Notes: generated by a model from the sequence alone, not told the origin. DNA of 64,000 nt from JANSWY01 sp965228955 (GCA_965228955.1 OZ245848.1:3596001-3660000), one strand, 5' to 3'. Positions 25,191-34,115 are shown, counted from the first letter of the stretch. Made by a program: numbers and translations.

Positions 25191-25368
25191 CTTGTTGTCT
25201 TTTAGTGTTGTTTTGATGATGCTAAGTTGCGGCGGATTATAGCCAATTATAAGAGCTAAAAAGCCGATATTTTAAAATCAATTAAAGACAGTAGAGGCTA
25301 TGTAAATCTCTTAAAATGGCACTAGGTAATTCTCGTAGATGGTTCTAAAAAAGTGCCAACAGATTACT
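25191..25368. other. Non-coding gap upstream of the ECF operon
   Basis: 178 bases between the end of a PepSY gene and the ECF sigma start. I looked for TGTGACC/CGTC and TGTRGAA repeats and found neither; no clear terminator. It must contain the ECF operon promoter, which I cannot define. Confidence 0.4.
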
Positions 25369-25854
25369 TCAGAGCGTTTTTCTAGTCATGAAATCACATT
25401 CGGAATCATACTCCAGCAAATACATCTTGGAAGTATTGGTTTGTTGATCTGCTTGAATGGAGTCAGTTGTAGTAGTAGAATCTTCGACTGTTATGTGCCA
25501 ATCTTTAATCCTTTTATCACTGTAAAATTGTTCAGCTTTCACAATTTGCGGCTGACTAAATGATTGAGATTGAAGGACATTATTTGTAATACATTTCGGA
25601 AGGTCATCTACGTCAAATGTAATGTAAGTATATTGCCAGGATCCTTCTGATTTGATGAAGCAACTCTTAGCCTGACCTTCATGATTGAACCTGGCTACAT
25701 AAAGATCTTTACCAACCCTCTTCCAGGACGGCTCCCCAATTCTGGGATATCTTGAATTAAAAGTTTTCTGAACCGGTGAAGGAACGTAAGTATCCTGAAA
25801 GAAATGAGTTGTAATTAACACAACAGGAATTAATATGTATGCAAATAATTTCAT
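25369..25854 (-). CDS. Secreted PepSY-like domain protein (paralogue 3 of 6)
   Basis: 161 aa with signal peptide MKLFAYILIPVVLITTHFF. Domain landmarks are VPSPVQKTFNSRYPRIGEPSW, LYVARF, GSWQYT, LPKC and DSEC near the C-terminus, aligning with the other paralogues and preserving the cysteine pair. A Thr/Ser/Asp-rich loop is inserted before the last strands. Predicted periplasmic. Its ECF-type promoter at 25881-25906 gives a leader of about 20 bases. Confidence 0.82.
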   Translation of the reverse strand: MKLFAYILIPVVLITTHFFQDTYVPSPVQKTFNSRYPRIGEPSWKRVGKDLYVARFNHEGQAKSCFIKSEGSWQYTYITFDVDDLPKCITNNVLQSQSFSQPQIVKAEQFYSDKRIKDWHITVEDSTTTTDSIQADQQTNTSKMYLLEYDSECDFMTRKTL

Positions 25855-25880
25855 CTCATGAATCCATTAATATGCCATTA

Positions 25881-25906
25881 AGACGTAGTTTTTTGAAATG
25901 GTCACA
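25881..25906 (-). promoter_or_regulatory. ECF-type promoter of PepSY gene 25369-25854
   Basis: On the minus strand TGTGACC (25906-25900), 14 bases, CGTCT (25885-25881). Confidence 0.7.
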
Positions 25907-26009
25907 GTTTGTCAGAACCTATTCAAATAAACTCGTTAACCCGTAACCCGCAACTTATTCTCCAGAATTGAGTCCTCAAAAGGAAAAGGATTAACTTCAA
26001 AGTAACGTA

Positions 26010-26660
26010 TCAATCCTCAAGCAATCCCTTTGTAATGGCGTATTTCACCAGTCCGGCAGTATTCTTCACTCCCAGCTTGTCTAGTAGATTCCTTCTATGA
26101 GTATCAACCGTTCTTATGCTAATAAAAAGCTTCTCTGCTATTTCAGGGTTCGAGTATTCATCTGCTATTAGCCGAAGCACTTCTATTTCTCTATCTGTTA
26201 ATGGAATACCTTCAGGCTTCTTCTTTGATGCTCCAGGGTTTGTTAAGTGTTGTAGAATTTGAGCTGAAACCTGGTTACTGAAGTAAGTGTCACCTTTAGC
26301 TACAGTGCGTATAGCTGAAAGCATTTCATCTTTACCGGCATTCTTCAAAATATATCCTGTAGCCCCTGCCTCAAGCATTTTCATAATGTAGTTTTTCTCT
26401 CCATGCATAGACAAGGCAAGAACCTTTACATCAGCATACTGACTTTTTATTTGAGCTGTCAATTCGATACCATTGGTTTCACCCATGTCGATATCCATCA
26501 GAATCAAATCTACTTTCCTGGCTTTAAGAATATCCATCAGATCATCGCCATTATCAACATCTGCTACAATCTTGAGACCTTCTTCTTTTCCCAGAAGCTC
26601 AGCTACACCTTCTCTAAATATCTTATGATCATCCGCTACAATCAGATTTATATCTTTCAT
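26010..26660 (-). CDS. NarL/FixJ-family response regulator
   Basis: 216 aa from the ATG at 26660; an upstream extension to 26687 begins with TTG and adds nothing conserved. The receiver (about 1-120) has Asp56 in DLILMDIDMG, and the LuxR-type HTH (about 145-210) has LTDREIEVLRLIADEYSNPE. It lies ten bases after the HisKA_3 kinase gene and is the last gene of the STAS/RsbT-PP2C/kinase operon. The pair forms a standard NarL-type two-component system; targets unknown. Confidence 0.95.
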   Translation of the reverse strand: MKDINLIVADDHKIFREGVAELLGKEEGLKIVADVDNGDDLMDILKARKVDLILMDIDMGETNGIELTAQIKSQYADVKVLALSMHGEKNYIMKMLEAGATGYILKNAGKDEMLSAIRTVAKGDTYFSNQVSAQILQHLTNPGASKKKPEGIPLTDREIEVLRLIADEYSNPEIAEKLFISIRTVDTHRRNLLDKLGVKNTAGLVKYAITKGLLED

Positions 26661-26670
26661 TACTTCAATA

Positions 26671-27663
26671 TTATAATGGTATGTCAATTAAGGCGGTCAT
26701 TCCCTTACCCGGTTGTGAATCGATAATGGCTTCTCCTGCAAGTGCTCTGGCTCTGTTATCAATGTTGGTAAGTCCAATTCCAGAAGATAGCGCGTTTGGA
26801 GAAAAACCATTTCCATCGTCTTCATAAATTAAATGGATACTTTGGTCTCTCTTCACCAGTTGAATTGAGATGCGAGATGCATTTGCATATTTTATTGTAT
26901 TGTTGATTAACTCCTGGCAGATACGATAAAGACTTAATTCTGTCACCTTATCCAATCTTTCTTCCAGACCGTTATTAATCCATTGCACCTCAAGTTTCTT
27001 AGTCTCTTCCACCTTTTCACATAATGTCTCTAATGCCTCAGCCAATCCAAAATCCGATAAAACCTTTGGCATCAGGTTATGAGAAATTGATCTTAAGTCG
27101 TTTGCCGCTTCGTCAATCATATCGTAGGACTTACGAAATTTCTCCGCAAGACTTTGATCAACATCTTTCACTCCCTGCTCAATACTGGAAAGATTCATTT
27201 TAACAGTTGACAAAATAGGACCAATACCATCATGTATTTCCTGAGCAATCCGCTTCCTTTCTATCTCCTGACCTTCCATCAGGGAATTCAATGTAGCATG
27301 TTCAGATTCTTTAATGGAGGTGATATCAGCGATGGTAATAATCATTCCGTTCAATATTTTTCTTCCTCTAAAGGATAAGTATTTATCCTGATGATGGACT
27401 TCCTCCATGTCAAAGTTTTCACGGCCATGAACCAGACACTTTTCAATAGCTAATTTCAAGTCTTCCAAGTCATCAATGACCTCAGTAATTTCCATTTCTA
27501 CTAAATCATTGACATTTTGTCCAAGTCCCAAATGATCCACTGCCTGACTATTTGCAATCGTGATATTACCAGAAAGGTCAATTACAATAATCCCATACGG
27601 TGCACCTCCTATTACAGATAATAGAAAGTCATGTGTTTCTGTAAAACCTTTATTAATAATCAT
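26671..27663 (-). CDS. PAS sensor histidine kinase, HisKA_3 (NarX/DesK-like) type
   Basis: 330 aa, soluble. An N-terminal PAS domain (about 10-120) is followed by a HisKA_3 dimerisation domain with the phosphoacceptor His in ERKRIAQEIHDGIGPILS and an HATPase_c domain (about 235-330) with ELINNTIKYA, YEDDGNGF and GIGLTNI. Its start overlaps the end of the RsbT-PP2C gene by four bases. The absence of membrane segments implies a cytoplasmic signal, possibly from the co-encoded partner-switching proteins. Cognate regulator at 26010-26660. Confidence 0.93.
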   Translation of the reverse strand: MIINKGFTETHDFLLSVIGGAPYGIIVIDLSGNITIANSQAVDHLGLGQNVNDLVEMEITEVIDDLEDLKLAIEKCLVHGRENFDMEEVHHQDKYLSFRGRKILNGMIITIADITSIKESEHATLNSLMEGQEIERKRIAQEIHDGIGPILSTVKMNLSSIEQGVKDVDQSLAEKFRKSYDMIDEAANDLRSISHNLMPKVLSDFGLAEALETLCEKVEETKKLEVQWINNGLEERLDKVTELSLYRICQELINNTIKYANASRISIQLVKRDQSIHLIYEDDGNGFSPNALSSGIGLTNIDNRARALAGEAIIDSQPGKGMTALIDIPL

Positions 27664-28628
27664 AAGCCTCCAAAGTATTTAGCCACCAGAACCGTCACAT
27701 CACCATATTCCTTGTGGTACTCCTTAAAAATTGAATTAGCTAGTTGTTGAGCAGATTCATTGGTATCATCATCAAAATCAACATTTGATCTAATCCCGTC
27801 TGTACACATGATGAGATATGTATTGTCTTCTAATTTAAATTTTCTTTCCCTTAGAGTTGGGAGCTGATAAAGTCCAATAGTTCCGTCATGGTTGTGCATG
27901 TATTTTTTGCTCTCACCGAGAATATATGCATGGGTATCACCAATACCTAAATAACTTGCTTCTCCATTCTCAATTTTCATAAGCGCTACTGCAGCCCCCC
28001 TTTCAGATTCACTCCTTTTGAGAATGTTGTGACATTCGACTGCAAGTTCAGAAAGTTTTTTTCGATAGTGACTTGATAAATATTCTTTGATAATAATAGA
28101 AATAGCATGTGCAGGGTATCCTTCTCCTGTACCATCAATAACTGCCATTAAAACTTTATCGCCATCATACTCCTTTATCAAGTAGTCGTCACCATTGATA
28201 GCATAGTTTTCATCTGCGAAACTTACGATACCATACTCAATTTTTTCAGGTGGAATTGGAAGGAATTTAGCTAACGCAACTTCAGTTCCAACCTCAGGGT
28301 TTGATTTAATTTCAAATTCATCCACTGAGCGCATTGCAACATCAAGACCTACTCCCAGGCTTGTTTTCTGACTGGAATATCCTTTTTGCATGGCTCTCTC
28401 AAGGTTTTCAATCCCCGGACCACTGTCCTTTACTATTACTCTCAATATTGTATTCTCGCTCAAAATTGTTGCTTCTCCACCACCTGCGTATCTAATAGCA
28501 TTTTGAGAAATTTCAGACACTGCTAATGTTACTTCTGCTGCCTCAGTTTCGCTAAAACCCATTTCTACAGCAGTTTGTGAGACTAGCTCAGTCACATTTC
28601 GCACATCCGATTCTTCTGCTATTGACAT
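27660..28628 (-). CDS. RsbT-like serine kinase fused to RsbX/SpoIIE-type PP2C phosphatase
   Basis: 322 aa from ATG 28628 (a GTG two codons earlier is possible). Residues ~1-125 are an HATPase_c_2 switch-kinase domain: EISQNAIRYAGGG, DSGPGI and GVGLDVA. Residues ~135-322 are a PP2C-type phosphatase with metal-binding Asp in VLMAVIDGTGEG and CTDGI. It joins an RsbT-like kinase and an RsbX-like phosphatase, which would respectively add and remove phosphate on a STAS partner. That partner is encoded directly upstream, 12 bases away. Such fusions occur, but kinase and phosphatase on one chain with one STAS protein make an unusually compact module. Confidence 0.9.
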   Translation of the reverse strand: MSIAEESDVRNVTELVSQTAVEMGFSETEAAEVTLAVSEISQNAIRYAGGGEATILSENTILRVIVKDSGPGIENLERAMQKGYSSQKTSLGVGLDVAMRSVDEFEIKSNPEVGTEVALAKFLPIPPEKIEYGIVSFADENYAINGDDYLIKEYDGDKVLMAVIDGTGEGYPAHAISIIIKEYLSSHYRKKLSELAVECHNILKRSESERGAAVALMKIENGEASYLGIGDTHAYILGESKKYMHNHDGTIGLYQLPTLRERKFKLEDNTYLIMCTDGIRSNVDFDDDTNESAQQLANSIFKEYHKEYGDVTVLVAKYFGGL

Positions 28629-28640
28629 CTTCACTTTTCT

Positions 28641-29105
28641 TTATTCAGACTTATTAATCTCTACGAGTTTCAAACCTCTTTTCTTGTAAACTTCAGTTAG
28701 TGCTACTTTAAGGTTTTTCACCACTTCTACATTACCAATATCGATACCCGCATTTACCATGGATTGTGCGACAATTGGTTTTATTCCACAGAAAATCACA
28801 TTCATTCCCACGATTTGAAGTGTCTTGTTTATTTTAATCAGCTGACCTGCAATAACTGAATCCACAATATCAATATTACTTAAGTCGATGATGATCATAT
28901 CTGCTTCTGAGGAAGACGTTATTGTAAGAATAAGGTCAACAACACTTTTCATTCTGGCAGAATCCAAAGTACCAAACATACCGGTATACAAGCATCCGTC
29001 AATAATCTCATTGACCACTATTGGTGCTTCACCACCTAGTTTCCTTCTGCTTATTGCTACCTTATCTTGAGTTAATTCTTCCAAACTTCCTGAATTCTTT
29101 GACAT
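28641..29105 (-). CDS. STAS-domain antagonist, RsbS-like
   Basis: 154 aa. A ~25-residue polar N-terminus precedes a STAS domain with the RsbS core DLSNIDIVDSVIAGQLIKI, where Ser83 is the expected phosphorylation site, and VIFCGIKPIVAQSMVNAGI. RsbS-type proteins bind RsbT kinases until phosphorylated. It is the first gene of the operon with the RsbT-PP2C fusion, the PAS kinase and the NarL regulator. No RsbR co-antagonist is seen, so this is a reduced stressosome-like switch rather than a full one. Confidence 0.9.
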   Translation of the reverse strand: MSKNSGSLEELTQDKVAISRRKLGGEAPIVVNEIIDGCLYTGMFGTLDSARMKSVVDLILTITSSSEADMIIIDLSNIDIVDSVIAGQLIKINKTLQIVGMNVIFCGIKPIVAQSMVNAGIDIGNVEVVKNLKVALTEVYKKRGLKLVEINKSE

Positions 29106-29275
29106 GACTATTTTTTATTGTTTTGAAGTAATATATGATGTTTTTCAATTATTTCATTGAATAAACCGAATCAACATTACGAATCAAAAATTCAATTACT
29201 CGATAGTCTATAATGAACTTTATTTGAGACTTATATTTTCCTGAAAGTCACAATAAAATTTTTCTTCAATATAGA

Positions 29276-29301
29276 TGTGACCTTTTTAAATGTTCCCGTC
29301 C
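29276..29301 (+). promoter_or_regulatory. ECF-type promoter upstream of candidate small RNA 1
   Basis: TGTGACC (29276-29282), 14 bases, CGTCC (29297-29301). A separate second copy for gene 29528 lies at 29435-29460. Confidence 0.6.
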
Positions 29302-29306
29302 AAAGC

Positions 29307-29419
29307 TCACTAAAAGTTTCATAGTCATAGTGTTAGTACAATCAATTGGTGATTTAGGTGAAAAGGTTTTTAGATTGTAGCCGCAAATGGGGTCGAGTTT
29401 CTCGCCCCTTTTCTGTTTT
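29307..29419 (+). ncRNA. Candidate small RNA 1 with ECF-type promoter and terminator
   Basis: Between two ECF-type promoters lies a ~113-base segment ending in a strong stem (29389-29408, GGGG-T-CGAG / CTCG-CCCC) followed by TTTTCTGTTTT, an intrinsic terminator. It contains no ATG. A 16-codon GTG frame exists but lacks a ribosome site. Promoter plus terminator with no gene between them is the reason for the small-RNA call. The 5' end is estimated from the usual distance to the -10. Confidence 0.55.
29389..29419 (+). terminator. Intrinsic terminator of candidate small RNA 1
   Basis: Eight-pair GC-rich stem with a single bulged T, loop TTT, then a U-rich tract. Confidence 0.75.
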
Positions 29420-29434
29420 ATGGCACAAAAATTT

Positions 29435-29460
29435 AGTGACCTACTCAATATTTTTCGTCT
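29435..29460 (+). promoter_or_regulatory. ECF-type promoter of gene 29528-29878
   Basis: AGTGACC (29435-29441), 14 bases, CGTCT (29456-29460). The leader to the ATG is long for this set, about 61 bases. Confidence 0.6.
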
Positions 29461-29527
29461 AAATAAATGTAATTAATCAACCGACTTAACCATCATTAAT
29501 AATTACGCAACAACATTTAATTAAGCT

Positions 29528-29878
29528 ATGGAAAAAATACCTGTTAAAAACGGCAATTCAGGGTATGTATTCTATGAGGGAAAAAACTTAAGACTTCTCT
29601 ATGAATCCATTACCAAAGAAGACAAAAAACGAATTTTGATCAACATCAATAATTTTGATGGACCCGGAACATATCATTTTAGTAAAGGATCTGCAGAGGT
29701 TAATATGCTCACCTCTCAATTCAAATATCATTCTCGTAAGAATACCTGCGGTTATGTTGAGATACTGGACTCAGATTTCTTTAAGAAAAGAGTAGAAGGC
29801 TATGTAAGGTTTTGCGACATTAGAAGTCATGGCAAGGCTTTTGGCGAGATCACTGAATATTTTGAATTGATGTACTAA
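29528..29878 (+). CDS. Small soluble beta-rich protein, unknown function
   Basis: 116 aa without signal peptide. Pattern INNFDGPGTYHFSKGSAEV followed by CGYVEILDSDFFKKRVEGYVRF resembles the short beta-sandwich proteins common in Bacteroidota (DUF6252-like); I cannot confirm the family. Leader of about 61 bases after an ECF-type promoter, so predicted to be co-induced with the PepSY genes. The next gene has its own promoter of the same type, starting six bases after this stop codon. Confidence 0.65.
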   Translation: MEKIPVKNGNSGYVFYEGKNLRLLYESITKEDKKRILININNFDGPGTYHFSKGSAEVNMLTSQFKYHSRKNTCGYVEILDSDFFKKRVEGYVRFCDIRSHGKAFGEITEYFELMY

Positions 29879-29883
29879 AAATA

Positions 29884-29909
29884 TGTGACCTGAGAAAACT
29901 GCACCGTCT
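29884..29909 (+). promoter_or_regulatory. ECF-type promoter of lipoprotein gene 29933
   Basis: TGTGACC (29884-29890), 14 bases, CGTCT (29905-29909); ATG 24 bases after the -10. Confidence 0.7.
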
Positions 29910-29932
29910 TAAACATAAAAATTAAATTAGAA

Positions 29933-30487
29933 ATGAAAAATAGACGGTTCTCTTTACTAATCTGCACGTTGGTTACGCTTGTGGCTTTCACATCATGTAC
30001 TCCGAAAGAAGATTACACTGAAATCAAAAAAGATATCCAGGTTTTGAAAGACAACTGGAAACCAGCCGGAGATGATCTCAGAGCTACCATGTCGGAGTTC
30101 AAAGACCAGATGGCCAAGTATAGAAAGTCTCAGCAAGAGTTAACTAAAATTACTGAATTCAAGAATGCGACTTTGAAAAAAGAAGCTCAAACGCTTTTGA
30201 CTAATGCTACAGGCGAACTAGACAGCCTGAAAATGCAAATGGATAGTCTCAATGCATACTCTAAAAAATGGAGTGAGAAGTCTAAAGAACTCAATGTATT
30301 GATCAAAAATATTCAGGAAGAACAAATAAAGGTGGCTGATGGCACGAAGAAAATAGCGGAACTAAGAGCCTTTAAAGCTCAGGCAGATCCAAAGTTATCG
30401 GCAATCAGAACAAACCTTGAGGCCTACAAACCAAGACACCAAAAGGTCACAGATTTTGTGGCTAAACTGAAGAAAAAGAAAAGTTAA
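29933..30487 (+). CDS. Coiled-coil lipoprotein
   Basis: 184 aa with lipobox AFTSC and then a long Lys-rich coiled coil (about 28-180). Like the lipoprotein at 18878-19267 it seems to be a periplasmic helical rod, but sequence similarity between them is only compositional. An ECF-type promoter lies 24 bases upstream and a terminator directly downstream, so it is a monocistronic stress gene. Function not known; an Lpp-like or outer-membrane-spacing role is a guess. Confidence 0.75.
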   Translation: MKNRRFSLLICTLVTLVAFTSCTPKEDYTEIKKDIQVLKDNWKPAGDDLRATMSEFKDQMAKYRKSQQELTKITEFKNATLKKEAQTLLTNATGELDSLKMQMDSLNAYSKKWSEKSKELNVLIKNIQEEQIKVADGTKKIAELRAFKAQADPKLSAIRTNLEAYKPRHQKVTDFVAKLKKKKS

Positions 30488-30514
30488 TCTTCCTGAAAAC
30501 AAGGATATTCAGCA

Positions 30515-30539
30515 ACCCGGAGCAATACTTCGGGTTTTT
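30515..30539 (+). terminator. Intrinsic terminator
   Basis: ACCCGGAG / CTTCGGGT stem with a short loop and TTTTT after gene 29933-30487. Confidence 0.85.
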
Positions 30540-30629
30540 CTTTGCTGTATGACAGGCCCATAACAAATTGGAATATTAGCATTGAATTTATTATCTTTTG
30601 ATAATACTTAGGGTTAAGTTGAATCATAG

Positions 30630-32255
30630 ATGTGGGGAACATTTTCATCTCTTAGTTTTGGAGTACATGACAAATTGGACATTATCCAAAAGACCAGGTT
30701 ACTAATTCTGAATTGGATAGTCGCCATCACTGTTATGTGTTGCCTACTATTTATTATTACTAATTTGGTTGTTGGCCTTTACAGTGTTATTCCTATTCTG
30801 CTAGCAGTGATAATTAGTTTTCTCCCAACTTATTGGTTCTTACATAAAAGGTATTATTCCTTATCAAACATCTACTATTTAAATGTTGCAATAATTTCAA
30901 TCTGGGTATTGACATTTCAAGCATACAATAATGGTAGATTTAGTGGGACCGAGAATATAATTCTTGCTTTATTCATCATTTCAATTTTCATGCTTGATGG
31001 ATGGGTGCAAAGGGCCCAATCATTGATTTGCGGTGTTTTATTGCTCTATTTGAAATCTGTAAGAATGGAGTTTAATGGTTATTCAGCAGATCAATCGATC
31101 GCTCTAATAGCCATTAATACAGGAGTATTGCTGATTTTGATTTATTCACTTCTTCGGATATTTAAGTCTATCTACCTTAATTCTATTTCCACTGTAAAAG
31201 ATGGAGAAAGCCTATTGTATACCTTAATTGATAACATTCCCATCTACGTAGGAATCTATGACAGCTCAGGTAAATATTCAATGGTAAATGTACTTTATGA
31301 AAGTGCTTTTAAGCTGAAGAGAAAAGACATTATCGGCAAAACCATGGCTGAAATTATCCCAGAAGAAAACATTCCAAAATATCAACCTCTCCTGGATAGA
31401 GCACTGGCTGGTGAGACAGTTGAGTTTCATACAAAAACTCCAATGTTTGATGGGCGGGAGATTGTTGCGGATGGTAAGTATGTTCCTGTTTTTGATAAAA
31501 ATGGTGATGTTAAATATGTTACAGTAACATTATACGACATAACCAAAATGGAGGAACTTGTTGAAGAACTAAGGCAAGCCAATAATTCCAAAAATAAACT
31601 ATTTAACATTGTTGCTCATGACCTTAAGAGCCCATTTAGCAATTTTGAGATCCTGTTGAATTCGCTTGAAGATGACCTGATCGACAAACAAACTCTAAAA
31701 GAGTACACAAAACTGCTAAGAGCCAAGTTCACCCCATTAAATCAAACTGTAAATGAATTGCTGGAATGGTCCGTACATCAATTGGATGGAATAAATGCCC
31801 GAAAAGAAAAGTTTGACCTGGAACCTCAGATGGATGAAATTATTCAATCTTTTCAGGTGCCAATTGATAATAAGCAGATAAGCATTTCTAAGGAACTGAA
31901 GTCCAGCAGCGTATACTTTGATAAAGATCACCTGACAATTATTCTGAGAAACCTGATTAACAATGCTGTAAAATTTACTCCGGCTCAAGGATTAATTCAC
32001 ATTAAATGTGAGCAGGATAATGATCGCTTTTGTATCGCAATTAAGGATTCCGGCATAGGAATTGAACCAGATAAAATCAAAGAAATCACCAGTGGGGGAA
32101 CGGTTGATAGTTCCGTAGGAACGGCTGGAGAAAAAGGAACCGGGCTCGGTTTGATGTTCTGCCAGGAATTGTTGAAGAAGAATGACGGTGAGTTAGAAAT
32201 AGAAAGTGAATTAGGTGTGGGGACGGTATTTAAATTTCATTTTCAGAATAATTAA
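30630..32255 (+). CDS. Membrane-bound PAS sensor histidine kinase
   Basis: 541 aa. Five or six membrane helices fill about residues 22-190; a PAS domain follows (about 195-305, NIPIYVGIYDSSGKYSMVN), then HisKA with His in NIVAHDLKSPFSNFEILL and HATPase_c (LRNLINNAVKFTP, DSGIGI, GTGLGLMFC). The multi-helix N-terminus with little periplasmic loop suggests sensing within the membrane. No response regulator is adjacent; the gene is followed 31 bases later by a DUF3124 lipoprotein gene. Orphan kinase with unknown partner. Confidence 0.9.
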   Translation: MWGTFSSLSFGVHDKLDIIQKTRLLILNWIVAITVMCCLLFIITNLVVGLYSVIPILLAVIISFLPTYWFLHKRYYSLSNIYYLNVAIISIWVLTFQAYNNGRFSGTENIILALFIISIFMLDGWVQRAQSLICGVLLLYLKSVRMEFNGYSADQSIALIAINTGVLLILIYSLLRIFKSIYLNSISTVKDGESLLYTLIDNIPIYVGIYDSSGKYSMVNVLYESAFKLKRKDIIGKTMAEIIPEENIPKYQPLLDRALAGETVEFHTKTPMFDGREIVADGKYVPVFDKNGDVKYVTVTLYDITKMEELVEELRQANNSKNKLFNIVAHDLKSPFSNFEILLNSLEDDLIDKQTLKEYTKLLRAKFTPLNQTVNELLEWSVHQLDGINARKEKFDLEPQMDEIIQSFQVPIDNKQISISKELKSSSVYFDKDHLTIILRNLINNAVKFTPAQGLIHIKCEQDNDRFCIAIKDSGIGIEPDKIKEITSGGTVDSSVGTAGEKGTGLGLMFCQELLKKNDGELEIESELGVGTVFKFHFQNN

Positions 32256-32286
32256 AGCTATTTAATTCTGAGTATCTTGTTGCAAT

Positions 32287-32814
32287 ATGAAAAGCTTCCA
32301 ATCAGAATTCCTGACAGCATTAGTTATTATTATCTGTTTATCAGGTTGCATTGAGTCCAATCCCAATTCCGACTCGAACTTTCAAGAAACCAAAGAGAAC
32401 AATCTTGCTGCAGACCTGAATGGTGTGGATGTCAATTACAGGGATACGGTTTATGTACCTATTTACTCAAACGTTTACAGCAAAACAAAAGACACCAGGT
32501 TCCTTCTGACTGCTACATTGAGCATCCGAAACACTAGTTTCACTGATACCTTATTGGTAAATCAAATCGATTACTACGATACATCCGGAAAACTAATGAA
32601 TGAATTTATTGAGGAGCCAATATACCTTAATCCCATGTCGAGTATAGATTATGTCATTGATGAGGATGATGACAGAGGTGGTAGTGGTGCAAATTTTATA
32701 GTAATCTGGTCAGCTGAGAAAAATATAAACCCGTTAATTCAAGCTGTAATGATCTCTACTAATGGACAACAGGGAGTTGGGTTTACAACAGATGGATATT
32801 CGATCAAAAATTAG
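32287..32814 (+). CDS. DUF3124 lipoprotein (copy 1)
   Basis: 175 aa with lipobox LSGC (about residue 21). The mature domain shows the DUF3124 features YVPIYSNVYS, LTATLSIRNTSFTDTL, YYDTSGKL, PIYLNPMSSIDYVI and GGSGANFIVIW. It resembles the paralogue at 44061-44573 throughout. The family is exported and uncharacterised, often near stress or transporter genes. Probably co-transcribed with the orphan kinase 31 bases upstream. Confidence 0.85.
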   Translation: MKSFQSEFLTALVIIICLSGCIESNPNSDSNFQETKENNLAADLNGVDVNYRDTVYVPIYSNVYSKTKDTRFLLTATLSIRNTSFTDTLLVNQIDYYDTSGKLMNEFIEEPIYLNPMSSIDYVIDEDDDRGGSGANFIVIWSAEKNINPLIQAVMISTNGQQGVGFTTDGYSIKN

Positions 32815-32844
32815 AGAAGTGGAACCCAGACTCCACTTCTCTAA
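32811..32844. terminator. Bidirectional intrinsic terminator
   Basis: Perfect 13-bp inverted repeat TTAGAGAAGTGGA / TCCACTTCTCTAA, overlapping the stop of the DUF3124 gene and facing the end of the MFS gene at 32853. Confidence 0.85.
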
Positions 32845-32852
32845 TTCTAGTT

Positions 32853-33974
32853 TTAGTGAAAATAATACTCAAAAATCCCAGTAAAAATTTCCGAGGCACC
32901 AATAAACAATCCTACACCATAGGTAATGTATTTTGATGGAATGTTCTTAAATACATAAGGCAATCCACTAATATTCACAAAACTGAAAGTAACCGCAATT
33001 ACAAATGCAGCAGCTACAGCAACTATATAGTTGGAAACAAAAAGTAAAATCAACGCTGCTACAACCAATGTGATAAAGCTGACTATGATGGTTTTGGTAA
33101 TATTCATGTTTTGTGAATATCTACTTATCACAAAGGCGATAATTGCTGATAAGCCTAACAATCCAAACGAGATATATTCGGCATATCCCTTTAATTCCGC
33201 AAATTGATCATTAAAGTGACTTGGAACAAATTCCGTCAAGAATGCTTTTCCGATTCCAAGTTCCATTCCAACAAGAATAATTGCCACAACAGCCGGAAGC
33301 AGCAGTTTATCAGATTTATGCTCCGACTGCTCCTTTTTCCTCTGAATTACTTCATCAGAAGAGACTTTATGAAAAATGAATCCGGTTCCACTTATTAGTA
33401 CCCCTCCTACTACGAAAGTTAATGTCTCTCCAAAGAAATGAACTAGTTCAACCACCAGTGGTTCAAGTGAATAGATTAATTCTGTTACCAGAAAAAGTAC
33501 TCCCATTACTTTTGGTAATTGCTGAGCTGGTGCAAAAGCCTCGATCATTGAATTGGCAGGGCTGATAAAGAGGTTCATTGCTATTAACCACAGCACAATC
33601 ATAATCGGAAGAGCTGGCTTAATTGCGCTGAGAGGTCCTGCAGCAATAATTGTCGCCACTGTCATAAAAATCATTGCTGTCGCCCCAATTCCTACTGTGT
33701 AAATAATGAAATACTTACCATTCTTATTCATCATCCTATCCGCCAGATATCCGGCGAAAATTGGTATGATAATTAAAATAATAGCTTTAGCTCCGACCAG
33801 GAACTCCGCCAAAGAGTGAAAATCAAATTTTTGAATTAAAGTTGGTTGATACTCGTGGTAAGCAATCCAACTAATCACCACAGCTGCATTAAGTGCGGCC
33901 AGACTATATACTTCCGGCCATTTTAAAGTTTGTGTATTATTTAGAGATAGTGTGTCAGTATTTGAACTCTGCAT
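32853..33974 (-). CDS. MFS-like polytopic membrane transporter
   Basis: 373 aa with about ten to twelve hydrophobic segments and a short hydrophilic loop in the middle (KVSSDEVIQRKKEQSEHKSDK), giving the two-half MFS layout. The first loop carries AGYLADRMMNKNGKYFI, an MFS-type A-motif (G-x-x-x-D-R). Shorter than the usual 400+ residues. No substrate can be inferred. It is transcribed alone and ends at a bidirectional terminator shared with the DUF3124 gene. Confidence 0.75.
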   Translation of the reverse strand: MQSSNTDTLSLNNTQTLKWPEVYSLAALNAAVVISWIAYHEYQPTLIQKFDFHSLAEFLVGAKAIILIIIPIFAGYLADRMMNKNGKYFIIYTVGIGATAMIFMTVATIIAAGPLSAIKPALPIMIVLWLIAMNLFISPANSMIEAFAPAQQLPKVMGVLFLVTELIYSLEPLVVELVHFFGETLTFVVGGVLISGTGFIFHKVSSDEVIQRKKEQSEHKSDKLLLPAVVAIILVGMELGIGKAFLTEFVPSHFNDQFAELKGYAEYISFGLLGLSAIIAFVISRYSQNMNITKTIIVSFITLVVAALILLFVSNYIVAVAAAFVIAVTFSFVNISGLPYVFKNIPSKYITYGVGLFIGASEIFTGIFEYYFH

Positions 33975-34115
33975 GTTTGTTTTTTTATTATTTGATAAGA
34001 CTTACGAAGTGACTTGACAAATTGGATTTCGTAAACTTCATTTTTTTTTGATTTTTTTAGACTTTGCCAATATCACGACCTAAGATTCCCCCTTGAGAGA
34101 ATCAATATCACCTAC

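Noticed and set aside
29328..29390. 16-codon GTG frame inside candidate small RNA 1
   Set aside because: No ribosome site and no similarity to other small proteins; the promoter-terminator structure is better explained as an RNA.
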